From the NCBI GenBank assembly GCA_026214975.1, contig CM047806.1:6733822-6797821 (forward strand): 64,000 nt of DNA. The letters are read 5' to 3'. This DNA comes from Gentiana macrophylla. Its lineage: Eukaryota; Streptophyta; Magnoliopsida; Gentianales; Gentianaceae. This document shows, piece by piece, positions 32,932-45,112 of this stretch (position 1 is the first letter of the stretch; every line of letters begins with the position of its first letter). Under the pieces are notes generated by a model. The model was not told the DNA's origin, did no database searches, and was given only the letters and a program-made list of their open reading frames with translations. The position numbers and the translations under genes were made by a program.

Positions 32932-34990
32932 CTTTTGGTCGTCCCTCGAACAAAATAAGCGGTAAAATAAAATGAATGAAGGAAAAATTCATGAATGTAG
33001 AAAGATGTAAGGAACAACCAAATGATATAACCTTTAGAATTATAACCAGGCGTTAACCTCAATATAATCAGATAACAGAGTGCGTGTGTGATGCTCCTTT
33101 TCAATTTCCACTATCCTCTCTTGAATAAATCAAGCAAACGCACTAGTATCCATTCGATAATCCTAACAAATTTCCTAGGTATAGCGATGTAGCTCCACAC
33201 AAAGTCCTCCCTCATGTACTTATTAGGATAATCCCTAAAGCATATCATTTAGTTTATACTTTGATATAGTAAGATAACTAAGTTTTCAACCAACTTTTTC
33301 TTTTCTTTTCTATTTTTTTTTTTTTTTTTTTTTTTTCATGTATAGTATATGCCCTCATTCCTAGCAATAGGATGTTTCGTGATAACACCCTAGCTGTACT
33401 ACAATCATCGTGCAATCGGGAGCTTTTAAACCTCATAAAGTGATATAGACGCTTCGTGATAACGCCCTACCGCACTCAAATCATTGGTAGCTACAACCGA
33501 CATATATATAGTTCATCTTATTTTAACATTCTTTCTATCACATTCAAACCTTCAGATATTCACAGTACACGTTCAAAAGTTAGGTACTAAGTTATCGCTA
33601 TTATCTCTGTAATAACCACTAGATACCGAATGGATACAGCTTTAAAATTTTCGCTTCAATATCAAAGGCTTACGTGAAGGAATTCATGTTATACAAATAG
33701 ATTTAGGCTAAAATGCACTTACGGTTCACATTGGTTATACATATCCAAATTGATCATTACATCTTTAAATTCATGAAATATATACCTTATACAGATTATT
33801 TTAATCAACTAAATAATGCTTGAAAAAGAATCAAAAACTAAGGGTTTAAACACTTCATCGCCATTTCTAAACCAACCACGACTCTACCCCCCACTTACGA
33901 TTTTGCATTATTCTCAGAGTGTAAATGAGATAGAGAGAGAGAACTTAGCTTATAAACTTGGCGGAGGTGCTATCGAATCCCGTGAATGTGCCATGAGAAA
34001 GCACGTCCCGAATCCCTATATCAAAACCAAAACAAAACAAACACGGGACATGGTCCTCGTGCCAAAGTATGCAATAGAGATATGGGAATAATAAGATAAT
34101 GGCACTGTCACGTCAGAAAATTCGATAGGCTATATAATAGCTTTAGATGGAAAAATCACCCACACGGGTAGAGCACAAAACATCTAAGCATATACGTATC
34201 ACATGAGCATATATCATAGTCAAGACATCAATTCATAGATTCATTTTTATTACACACAGTTTTATTAAGGCGGGAATACTCACCACTATACTACAACAAC
34301 AAGAAATTTGAAACAGACTAGATCATAAAATGAAATGTGTGAAAGAGTATTGAGTTTTTTATACCCAGATCCTCAAGGATTCAATAACCTAAGTCCAAGA
34401 AATGATACATTTGAATTTTTATCTTTTTTTCTCCATCGGGATTTTCGGATAACCACCTAATCATTCCCTCTTAATGAAATTCAAACATTCATCCTGAGAC
34501 TTGGTTGTGCTTTGTGTTCATCTTTCATACAGATTCTACATTTCATTAAGACTAGTCTTATTCAAATTATCTTTATTATTATTATTATTAACGGGCTGCC
34601 TCCCGGTAGCGCTTTTGTTTAACGTCGTTGGCTCGACTAAGATTCAGTAACGATTTAACAAGGCTCGAATCACCAAATGCACAATCTCAAGAGCCTCATC
34701 GAATGGTAACTTCTTATACTTTTTAGACGCGAAGGCCGTTCGTGATGAACGTTCCATGCTTCGGATGTGTTACCTCGATGGCTCCTGAGTCGAAAACTCG
34801 TAATACCGTATATGGTCCTGACCACCTTGACTTAAGTTTGCCTTGAAATAAATGGAGGCGAGTATTATAGAAAAGGACCTCATCACCTACGCTTGAAAAT
34901 ACGAGGTTTGATCAACTTATCATGAAGCAATTTGGTCTTTTCCTTATATTTCACGAACAATCGTAAGCTTGAAGCGCGAAACTCATCTAA
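32932..34990 (-). other. Athila-1 post-pol non-coding region
   Basis: About 2 kb between integrase and PPT with no supported protein. It contains a T-run near 33316 and blocks shared with Athila-2: CAAAGTCCTCCC, TAGGATAATCCCTA, TTCGTGATAACACCCTA and TATCAAAGGCTTACGTGA. Athila elements often carry env-like genes here, and I see none. Confidence 0.7.
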
Positions 34991-34999
34991 CTCATTTAA

Positions 35000-36008
35000 T
35001 CAGGCCATCCTTCTTTCACCGATTAATGCGTCATCCATATTTAGATTTTTAATCGCCCAATAGGCCTTATGCTCTAACTCTACGGGGAGATGGCAGGCTT
35101 TGCCAAAAACAAGCATGTAGGGTGACATACCTATTGGTGTCTTGAACGCAGTTCGGTGTGCCCAAAGCGCATCATCTAACTTCTTTGACCAATCCTTAAG
35201 GTTAGAATTTACTGTCTTCTCTAAGATTCTTTTGATTCCCCGATTGGACACCTCTACTTGGCCACTAGTCTGAGGATGGTAGGCAGTGCCTAACTTATGA
35301 GTGACCCCATACTTTATTAAAAGCTTATTGAAATCTCTATTAGCAAAGTGACTTCCATTATCACTGATTATTGCTCGAGGTATTCCATACCGGGATATAA
35401 TATGTTTCTTAAGAAATTTTATGACTACATGTTTGTCGTTAGTGGGTGAAGCAATTGCCTCAACCCACTTTGAAACGTAATCACAGGCGACAAGAATGTA
35501 CTGATTCCCGAAAGAAGACGGATATGGTCCCATGAAGTCTAATCCCCATATATCAAACACTTCACACACTATTATCGGTTTCTGGGGCATCTCATTTCTC
35601 TTGGAAATCCTTCCTGAGCGTTGACAGGCGTCACACATCTTAACATAAGCATATGCATCCTTGAAAATAGTAGGCCAATAGAACCCACTTTGTAACACCT
35701 TTAATGTCTTTCTTCTCTCGCCTCGAGTGGCCACCGGCCTCTTTATCATGGCAGAACGAGAGAATACTCACTATCTCACTGTCATCAACACATCTTCTCA
35801 GGATTCCATCAGCACATAGCCTAAAAAGTAAGGGATCTTCCCACACATATCGGTTCACCTCACTATAAAACTTCTTTTTCTGGTTTTCATCAAACTCAGG
35901 ATCTACAAATCCACACTCGTAATAATTAACAAAAGGTGCATACCAAGGGTTCCCATTCTTTCCTCTCTGCAGGAAGTTTCCTCTCTTAACCGGGAGCATC
36001 GTATCCAC
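35000..36008 (-). pseudogene. Athila-1 integrase
   Basis: Two overlapping frames (36008-35640 and 35749-35000) give most of a retroviral-type integrase that would insert element cDNA. Visible are the zinc-binding CDACQRSG, the catalytic core with [16 protein letters not shown] and [18 protein letters not shown] (D, D, E residues), then [22 protein letters not shown]. One frame change near 35700 separates the N-terminal HHCC zone from the core. The core is intact for about 245 codons. Confidence 0.88.
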
Positions 36009-36009
36009 T

Positions 36010-36815
36010 ACTTAACAACCGCTCATCCCGAAAATGATCATCAATTTCAACCCTAATAGAGTGTTTCTTGTCTCCTGCTTCCATCCTAATGAGGTGGTCA
36101 CTACTACGTTCTCACACCCTTTCGATTCTTAATTTCTACGTCGAACTCTTGAAGTAGTAAAATCCATCTTAACAAGCGTGGTTTTGCATCCTTCTTGGCA
36201 AATAGATATCTCAACGCAAAGATGGTCAGTGTGAACTATGACTTTCGATCCAACCAAGTATGACCGAACTTATCGAAAGCAAAACAACAACTAAAAGTTC
36301 CTTTTCGTTGTGGCATACTTTTGTTGAGCCGAGTTCATGGTATGACTCGCATAGTAGATAGGGCGAAACAACTTGTCAATCTTCCGACCTAGGGCGGCTC
36401 CTACAAAGATAATCACTCAGCATCACACATCACTTGAACCCCAGACCAATCAAAGTGCTACTAAGATAGGAGCCGAAGTAAGAAGTTTCTTAAGGGTTCA
36501 AAAGCATCTAGGCATGCCGCATCAAAAACACAGGGCTCCTTCATCAATTGAAGAGTAAGAGGTCTAGCAATGTGGGAAAAACTCGGAATGAATCTACGAT
36601 AAAACCTCGCATGTCCCAAGAATGAACGTAGAGTCTTGATTCGTAGGCATAGGAAGCTTAGAAATTACCTCTATTTTTGCTCTATCGACCTCTATTCCTT
36701 TCCCGATACCTTATGTCCTAAAACAATTCCTCAGCTTACTATGAAATGACACTTTTCCCAATTTAAAACCAAGTTTGTCTCTTCACAACGCAAGCACCTT
36801 ATCAATGTTCGACAA
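36010..36815 (-). pseudogene. Athila-1 RNase H region, decayed
   Basis: Residues such as YYASHTMNSAQQKYATT are visible on the minus strand around 36290-36350, typical of gypsy RNase H. Frameshifts break the rest. It links the reverse transcriptase to the integrase in the polyprotein. Confidence 0.7.
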
Positions 36816-37441
36816 ACACTCATCAAAAGTATCACCAAAAACACTAAGTCATCCATAAAACTTCCATGAAATGCTCTATCATATCAAAGAAAGATGGCCA
36901 TCATGCATCGTTGGAATGTCGCAGGTGCATTACACAACCCAAACGGCATTCTTCTAAATGCAAAGGTGCCATACGGACACGTGAAAGTAGTTTTATCCTG
37001 GTCATGTATATCGATGTGAATTTGATAATAGCCACTAAAACCATCCAAAAAGCAGTAAAATGCATGACCACTTAGACGCTCTAGCATTTGATCAATAAAG
37101 GGTAGGGGAAAATGATCTTTCCTAGTCTTATCATTTAGCATGCGAAAATCAATACAAACCCTGTGACCAGTAACTAAACGAGTAGGAATAGGCACACCTT
37201 TTTCATTAAGCTCAACTGTAATGCCTCCTTTCTTAGGCACGACTTGCGTGGGGCTCACCCATTCACTGTCGGAGATTGCGTAGATTATTCCTAACTCAAG
37301 CATCTTTACCACGTCTTTCCTCACCACCTCTTGCATATGTGGGTTTAGTCGTCTCTGAAACTGCCTGACCGGCTTGGCATCTTCTTCCAGAATGATCTTG
37401 TGCTTGCAGATATCAGCACTGATCCCTTTTATGTCAACCAT
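36816..37441 (-). pseudogene. Athila-1 reverse transcriptase
   Basis: A 185-codon open frame (37441-36884) starts DIKGISADICKHKI and carries WVSPTQVVPKKGG, RVCIDFRMLN, DHFPLPFIDQMLERL and RMPFGLCNAPATFQRCM, all Athila-type RT blocks. The catalytic FMDD-type motif is visible near 36850 after a frame change. It would copy element RNA into DNA. Confidence 0.92.
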
Positions 37442-38366
37442 CTTCCATCCGAAGGCCTTTTGTGTTTTTTCGAGCGTGGATCAACTTAGCTTCTCGCAAA
37501 ACGGTTAGTGCGGATGAAACAATAAGAGGAAGTAATTCATCAGGTTCTAAAAACACATACTTTAAATGCTTAGGAAGTGGCTTCAACTCCAGATCAGTAG
37601 GTGGTTCCTCGATTGACGGCTTTGGCAACTTGCCAGTCAAACCGAGCTCTAGCTTCTTATTCCAGCTTGCGTCAACAAAAGGAGTTGCCTCCAAATGATA
37701 TACCTGAACTCTCATTTGTGGATCATCATCTCTCATGCGGTGCTTGACTTCATCAAGCATTCTTCCATTGGTTCTTGGTATCCTCGCAGTTAGTGTGCTC
37801 CACAATACAAGGATATATAGCATCAACAGTAAAAACAATCACTCTTTTCATCATTAGGATGCTTCATCGCCTTATACACATTTATGGCTACACTCTCTTT
37901 CCCGACTGTAGTAGTATAATCTCTCCTCTTAACGCCTATCAAGGTCTCTCCTGTGTTCAAGAAAGGCCGACCTAACAAAAGTGGGGTTTTAGAATCCATA
38001 TCCATATCTAAAACTACAAAGTCAACGGGAAAACAAACTTGTCTACCTCGCACCAACACATCTTCACTACCCCAGAGGTTTCCTAATGAGACTCTATCTC
38101 GCCATCCAGTAAGGTCATTCCTATTGGCTCTAATGCTCCCAATCCCAATTTCTCATAAACTCCTCTGGCATCAAAGCTCACGAAGCCCCTAGATCACATA
38201 GCACATTTTTAAACACAGCTTTCTCCAATGGTAATTGGGATGGTAAAGCTACCTCTATCCTGTAATCTTGGGAGGTATCTTATTCTCAAAGATTGCAGAA
38301 CATTCCCCACTCAAATGCACCATCTGTTGCATCTTCTCCTTACTCGACAACATTCCTTTTAGAAAC
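37442..38366 (-). pseudogene. Athila-1 protease region
   Basis: Minus-strand frames give PLLLGRPFLNTGETLIGV followed by INVYKAMKHP, the block after the aspartic protease in Athila polyproteins. The next frame (37838-37434) has PPTDLELKPLPKHLKYVFL, the conserved lead-in to RT. The catalytic Asp-Ser/Thr-Gly region upstream (38060-38300) is out of frame. Confidence 0.8.
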
Positions 38367-39899
38367 TTAAAGTATGGGGGAATGCTCGAAATTGCCTCTA
38401 ATAGGGGAATATTCATCTCTACCTTCCTTAAAAGATTCAGAAATTTTGCCTGACCCTCGGGTCGATGTCCTTTCTGGTTCCTTAGGAGGATAGGGTAAAG
38501 TATTCACATCAAAATCGTGGAGGAGGAGGAATTCTGCTTTTCTTACCTCTTTCTTTAGGCGGTGAGGCTTCTTCTTCTTTGATGTCCAAGACCACATAGT
38601 CTTTCTTCGGTCTTGCCCTTCCAATGCTTTCTTATTTGCCTCAGCCAAAGCCTTTTTCGTGGCTTCCAATTCTTTCCTCATTGCTTCCATTCTCTGCTTG
38701 ATATTGCCAGTCTCTAAATCTTCGATCTCGACTTCACCATACATAGCTCCTTCACAGTCAACTGCTTTCTCTTTCTCAGCTTTCTCAGTTTCTGCCTCTT
38801 CAGCCCACAATTCTTTCTTTTTGTCACTCAGCCCGACCTCTTTACCACTTCGTGTGAACACAGCATTCACATCCTTTGGGTTCCTTTCAGTGTTACTCGG
38901 GAGTCCACCACTTAGATTTGTCTTCAGAGTGTCGGTTATTTGACCTACTTGGGTCTCCAAGTTTCGAATGGCAGAATGTGTGACCACTTTTTGCTCTATA
39001 GCATTCTTATTTAACTCAGAAACATTCCTGTCTAATTTCTCCAGGAGTATCTCAGTGGCCATCTTTTGAACACCAGAATTGTTTGGTTGCTGATTGCTTT
39101 GATTATTCTGGTGCAGATGAGCGTTTGGATGTTGATAGGTGCCAGAATTATTACTTCTCAAAGATGGCTGGCTCACTTGCTGATTCTGATTGTTTTGCTG
39201 ACCCTGATTCTGATTCCAGCCTTGATTTTGATTCCAATATGAACTCTGATTTTGCTGCTGTCCTTGTGACTGAGACTGTGGATTCTGATTATTCTGATAA
39301 TAGCCTCGGTTTTGATTCTGGTATGAACTCTGGTTCTGGGGATTCTGATTCCAAGGTCGGTTGTATGAGCTTTGGTTTTGCCTAAAGTCTTGATTCTGAT
39401 TATTGTTTCTATTCCAATTCTGATTCTGCCCCTGATTCCAACCTTGTCCAACATAATTCACATCATATTGTTGTGAACCATCATTCATACCATAATCCAA
39501 TTGTGGCCCTTGATGATTATTAAAGTTTTGATTCCACTGTTGCTGGCCAAACTCTTGCTGATTCATATCCATCTGTCCCATCGCATAGACATTCATTCGC
39601 TGTTGGTCATTCTGATTTCCAGACTGTTGTTGTACTGGAGTAGGTGTCAACTGTTGTGGATAAGTGGATTTTTCAATGATGCACATTCTATGGCGTAATG
39701 TCCACCTCCACAGAGTTGGCAATCGATGTGTCTTCTTTCTTTCGACTCCATTCGGTCCATCTTTAGTACCATTTCTTGCATCTTGTCATGCATGGCGATT
39801 CTCGATCGAGTTCCTCTTTCAGCGGACTTAACACTTTCCTTTGGGGCTTTCTTCTTCTTTCTGCTCGATCCCCATTGTCCTTCTCCATCTCGCGCGTTC
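38367..39899 (-). pseudogene. Athila-1 gag C-terminal part: zinc knuckle, Q/N-rich tract and linker
   Basis: A continuous frame of 451 codons from 39722 to 38367. Just upstream, in another frame, CQLCGGGHYAIEC (about 39670-39720) is a CCHC zinc knuckle of a nucleocapsid. The 39650-39080 part is extremely rich in Gln, Asn, Trp, Tyr and Gly. It is followed by LPSNTERNPKDVNAVFTRSG, the Athila-type link to protease, and a charged Lys/Glu helix. The frame is cut off from the gag N-terminus (51944-51049) by insertion of Athila-2. Confidence 0.85.
39895..39899. repeat. Target-site duplication of Athila-2, left
   Basis: CGTTC left of the element against CATTC at 51049-51053 on the right. Four of five bases match. 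Confidence 0.55.
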
Positions 39900-41362
39900 T
39901 GCTCGATAAAACTTGTTTTAAATTTATTTTACCGAACACCCCAAGTATAAGGTTCGTAGTATAGGGTGTTACCGAGTCGTCCTAAGAAAGTCGTACAATT
40001 ATCGGATTAAAATATAGCTATTACAAATAATGTCACAACTTATTAACTAAAATTAAATTTTATACTAATTATGATCTAAAAGGCAATGAACGATAACGAT
40101 GAACAATGAAACGATGAATAGTAAATTTGCGTAAAATTAACAATTAACAACTAGAATTTAAAACAACCAACTTAGCAATCAACGATTTGTACTAATGATT
40201 CGATTTATCAAGTAATTAAAAGAACAATTAGAACGACACGAATCCACCAAACAATCACCACCCAACCAAGTCATGAATTGAATTATATTTCTTGGTATGA
40301 TCTAACCTAAATTCGATCTAGTTTCCTTAATCAAATTTACTTAGCTTTCGCTTTCTTTCTCAAGTAAAACAAAATTAACAATTTAAGAACATGATCACGA
40401 GTTCGTCTCCTAATCTCCTACCCAATTAACAATAAACAATCTCTTGAATTAACATTAATCGTATCAAAAGAAAGGTTCTCATATGAATATAATTCTCATT
40501 ATAATTCAAACAAATAATCTGTTTCATCAATCTTTCGATCTAACAAAACAAAACATTCAAAGCGTTCAATTGATAAAGAAATTACAATTCAAACTCATGA
40601 AATAATTGCTATTGGAACATCCCTTGGTTGTGATGGTGTTGAATTGGCTTCATCCCGTCATCCTATCATGACCGCTTAGCCAACAATCATGTTGATGGAC
40701 ATGATTATTGGGATGGAAGAATTCATCTCCTTGTTTGCTCTGGGGATATCGCGCTACTAGGGTTTTGTATAAATGAGTAATGTGTATGATCCGATATCCC
40801 GTCTCTCGCTTTCGAATCTTCTTTGTTTATATAGAGGTCAGAACCGACTTAGGGACGGATCTAAAAGATAAATATGCGAAAAATCACTGTGACCGACCGA
40901 ATGACATCACTCGGTCGACCGAATGACATGGCTCGGTCGACCGAGTCACTTTTCTGCACGTTTTAAATGTTTTTTTCGTTTGACTTGTTCCCCACTGCAT
41001 TCTGCCGCGCTGATCTGATTCCTTTTGATTTATCTCTCAATTAATACTCCGATTTTCTTCCTTATTTTGAAATCACTTGATTGAATGAGATTAATCTTCT
41101 CCATTAATGATATCCCCATGCATATCTTTTAATTTTCTGCAAAATTGTTGTTACACCAAGTCATCGAATAATAATAATAATAAAAATGTGTAACAAAAAT
41201 AACAATTAAACCCATAATTTCCTCATAATTAAATTATAATTCCTCAATAACCATTATAGGAATTTAACGGTTAAAACACGCTTTTCTCATTTATTTCCCT
41301 TAAAAATAAGGTAAATTGTTTAGGGATTAAGCCCGAAAATGTAGTAAAATATACCCTAAACA
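39900..41362 (-). repeat. 3' LTR of Athila-2 (1463 bp)
   Basis: Collinear copy of 49596-51048. Contains paired TCGGTCGACCGA palindromes at 40911-40945 and an antisense TATATAAA at 40826-40833. Confidence 0.95.
40911..40945. promoter_or_regulatory. Paired palindromes in the Athila-2 LTR
   Basis: TCGGTCGACCGA (40911-40922) and CTCGGTCGACCGAG (40932-40945), centres 22 bp apart. They sit within a partly tandem repeat with ATGACAT spacers, upstream of the TATATAAA box on the element's strand. Preserved at 50597-50631. Confidence 0.5.
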
Positions 41363-41376
41363 ACTCCCCCACACTT
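41363..41376 (-). other. Polypurine tract of Athila-2
   Basis: Minus-strand AAGTGTGGGGGAGT directly before the 3' LTR. Confidence 0.85.
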
Positions 41377-42775
41377 AGCTTTTTGTTCGTCCCGAACAAA
41401 ATAATCAAAACTGGCTCACTGTACATGTAATCCACATAGATTCCTGGCTCACGTAACAAAAGATACAACAACTATAGCAAGTGATACCAACATAGAGATA
41501 GATTCTGTGCATGTGTGACAAGCCCTTTTCAATCTTCACAATCCTCTCAAACAAATATCCTCTCAAATAATTTTAATGACTATCCTAGGTATAGGCAGCG
41601 ATCGTTCCAAACAAAGTCCTCCCGCTTTTCTCAGTAGGATAATCCCTACAAAGATATCATTCGGTTTATACTGGGTATAAGTTCATCGATAACAAAGTCT
41701 TTAATTTTTTTCACTTTCTTTTTTTCTTCGTTTTCTTTTGACGCACATCAGAATGAGCTCTTACCCGTCATAGTAGAATAGGATGTTTCGGGATAACACC
41801 CTACCTTACTCAAATCATAGGGTAGCTTTTCCTGACTGTCGTGAGCTTTTGGTCATCATAGTGGAATAGGACATTTCGAGATAATGCCCTACCGCACTCC
41901 AATCATCGACCAGCTTTCGACACACCCATTTATTCATTATTAACTCAACTTTTCAAAAACATTAGTTACGTTTCACTTATCACATTCAAACCTTCAGATA
42001 TTCACACAGCACGTTCGAACTTAGGTGTTACTTCACCATTACTATTAAGAACAAATCTCTAAGATGAATCACTAAAATAATGAAAGGATATAGTTCAAAA
42101 GTTTTGCTTCAATATCAAAGGCTTACGTGAGTGTGAAATGAATACTATCTCAAATCAAGAAACATGCTATAATTATCTCTCAAAGTCACATAAAATCATT
42201 GTCGAAAACTACAACTAGCAAGCCATTTGTTTCAATTACATGCTCAAGACTTACAATTATCCAAGTGTACTTTGAAAATTTTAAAATTGTCGAAAAATCA
42301 CATTTACTCATTCTCGTAAGATATAGCATGATAACATACCCAATTTAGACACCCCCACACTTAAATCACATTATGTCCTCGAATGTGCAAATAAAAGAAA
42401 AGAATACTTAGCTGGTTGTCAAAACGATTGTCGGGTCATAGGTTGGCAGAGGTCAGGCCGTAGCATGAACGTGCATCACGCAACTCATATCACGAACAGA
42501 CAACACTAAAGGAATAGCTGGCAACAACCGCTCAACAGTATCTGCAACACTCGACATAGCATATAATCTTGGGGACAAGGGTATATGAGTAAACATGAAT
42601 GCACACAGAAAATGGGCAAATAAAGCATTCACAAATAGGGCAGGATAACTAACACACAAATCACCAAGGTTTTATTCCTAATAACCTAAAAACTTAAAAA
42701 AAGAAATACTTAAAAGACTAGGCTGCCTCCTAGTAGCGCTTCTTTTATGTCATTAGCTTGACAGAGTAAACCAAG
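41377..42775 (-). other. Athila-2 post-pol non-coding region
   Basis: No supported gene. Shares CAAAGTCCTCCCGC, TAGGATAATCCCTA, GGGATAACACCCTAC and AATATCAAAGGCTTACGTGA with the same region of Athila-1, in the same order. Confidence 0.7.
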
Positions 42776-44040
42776 TCAACCTGGATCAGGCCACTTGGGT
42801 TTAAGGCTAACCACTTCTCTGTCAGACTCAGAATGACTAGAACGGAAATGGTTTTCGCCACAACAACAAGTCAAGTGCGCGAGTAAATCATGAAATTTTT
42901 CTCTCCAGACAACACTGACTCTTTTCTTCTTGTTCTTGTTTCTCAGATTCGGCTGAGGTATGCTAACAGGCTCAGGAGCATTAACAGAAGGATCTGCAAG
43001 GATAGGGGTTATAATGTCATCATCCACTCCAAAGAAGTAGGATGGAATCTCTTCACAAATAAACGACTCAACCGTTTCATTTCTCTTTTGAAAGTATAGT
43101 ACTTCAGGCTTTTCCTTGGGTTGCCCAAAGTACTTCTTAATCCTGTGACCATTGACTTTGAACGGTTGATCGCCGTGCTTTTCAACGTAATGGCTCCACC
43201 AGATGAACATCAAGAATCTCAAAGGGCCGGACCACCTAGATTTAAGCTTACCAAAGAAAAGATGGAGTCCGGTGTTATACAAACAAAGCCATGTCTCCCA
43301 CTTTGAATTCCCGATCTTTAATCTTAGCATCATGGGCGCCTTCGTTCTTTCCTTGCTCGACTTGGCGTTCTCGTAGGCCCCCGAGTCCGAATTCATCGAG
43401 CTCATGTAGTTGCAATAATCTTTTCTCCCCACGAGTTGGCTATCGAAGTTTAAGAATTTTATAGCCCAAGAAGCTCTATGCTCCACTGACCGGTAGATGG
43501 CAAGCCTTGCCATAAACCATTTGGAATGGTGACGTACCCATAGGGGTCTTAAACGCAGCGTCGCGATAAGCCCAAAGTCGTCGTCCAACTTCGAGACTCG
43601 ATTGGATCTATTCGATTCACCGTTTTCTCAAAATCCGTTTTAGACTTCTGTTTGCTCACCTCGACTTGGCCATCGGTTTTGGGGTGGTATGGTGTACCAA
43701 TTCTATGCTTGACACCATACTTCTCAAGAATTTTATCCAGTGGTGCATTACGTAAATGCGAACCTTCATCACCGATAAGGGCTCTAGACACCAAATCTAG
43801 TAAAGATATTCTTTTGCAAGAATTTCTTAACAACTTTGTGATCATTGGTTTGGGTGGCTATTGCCTCTACCCACTTGGAAACATAGTCCACACAGACTGT
43901 AATATATTTGTTAGAGCATGATGATGGGAACGGTCCCATAAAATCAATGCCCCGGACATCGAAAACTTCACATTCCAAGATAGGCCTCAAAGGCATCTCC
44001 ATCCTACTACTGAGTCTCCTACCCTTTGGCATCTATCACA
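42776..44040 (-). pseudogene. Athila-2 integrase, frameshifted
   Basis: Three successive minus-strand frames. 44032-43784 has [11 protein letters not shown] and [20 protein letters not shown]. 43845-43549 has KILEKYGVKHRIGTPYHP and DGQVEVSKQ. 43588-42776 has HRASWAIKFLNFD and a C-terminal region with GPLRFLMF and VNGHRIKKYFG. The middle D motif is altered, so it is non-functional. Confidence 0.85.
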
Positions 44041-45112
44041 CTTCTGCAAAAGGCTTCGACATCTTTAAACAGAGTAGGCGGTAAAAACCAGCTTTTGAAG
44101 GATTTTTGTGGACTGCCTTAGGTGCTCCGTAGTGCTCCACCAAATGGGACCACTATGACATTGCTCCAAGATATCCAATTGTTCATGCTCCGAACGCACC
44201 TTCTAAGCAACCCGCCCTGCAGATTTTAAACGGATGTGGGTCCTCCCATACGAGATACTTTAAGTCGCTGAAAATTTTCTTCTTTTCACGATCACGTCAT
44301 CTCTTCTAAGTGTCCACTTGCTAAGTAATTGGCGTGTCGGCATACCACGGCCTCCCGCCTCTAGCTTCATTAATTGCTCGATCGGAAAGTCAATGCCTAT
44401 CTCCTTAGGGATTTCGCTACCCTCGCTTACTAGGCGAGATAAGTGGTCACCACAACATTATCACTACCTTTCTTGTCCTTAATTTCAAGGTCAAATTCAC
44501 CGTAGTATCGTAATCCATCCGAGTAACCTTGGTTTAGCGTCTGCTTTTCCCATAAGGTAGCGTAGTCTTCGTGATCTCCGCCCACACCACCACTTTGGAC
44601 CCTAAAAGATAACTTCTCGAATTTGTCAATAGCAAAACGATCGCCAAGAATTCCTTCTCGGTAGTGGCGTAATTGCATTGAGTGGGTTCAAAGTCTTGGC
44701 TAGCATAGTAAATCGGCCTCGAACTTTTGTCAATTCTTCGCCTAAAAACTGCCATCAGCGTAGTTAGAGGCATCGCACATTAATTCAAAAGGTTGAGTCC
44801 AATGGTAGCGATTAAAATGGGGGCACTTTCGTTAGCTTATCCTTTAAGCTATTAAAAGCTTTCTTACACCCATCATCAAACAAGAACTCCACTTCTCTTC
44901 AAACAAAGTTGGATAAAGGCTTTGCTATCGTCCGAAAAATCTTTAATGAAACGCCGATAAAGCCCACATGTCCTAGAAATCCTCGTACCTCCTTCACTTT
45001 GTCTTCGGTACGACATTTTCTCGATGGCTTCTACCTTAGCCTTATCCACCTGAATACCATCACCGGACACCTTGTGTCCCAAAACAATCCTTCTTCTACT
45101 AGAAAATGGCAT
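44041..45112 (-). pseudogene. Athila-2 RNase H region, frameshifted
   Basis: The frame 44773-44534 contains RPIYYASQDFEPTQCNYATTEKE, the gypsy RNase H signature. 45112-44876 contains the upstream LGHKVSGDGIQVDKAKVEAIE and RFIKDFS blocks that follow RT. Zinc-binding and linker sequence toward integrase is degraded. Confidence 0.8.

Noticed and set aside
33816..34091. 91-codon frame in the Athila-1 post-pol region, considered as an env-like gene
   Set aside because: No membrane segment or signal peptide and the wrong strand for the element.
38659..39385. Plus-strand frames rich in Ser, Asp and Phe
   Set aside because: Antisense shadows of the Q/N-rich Athila-1 gag.
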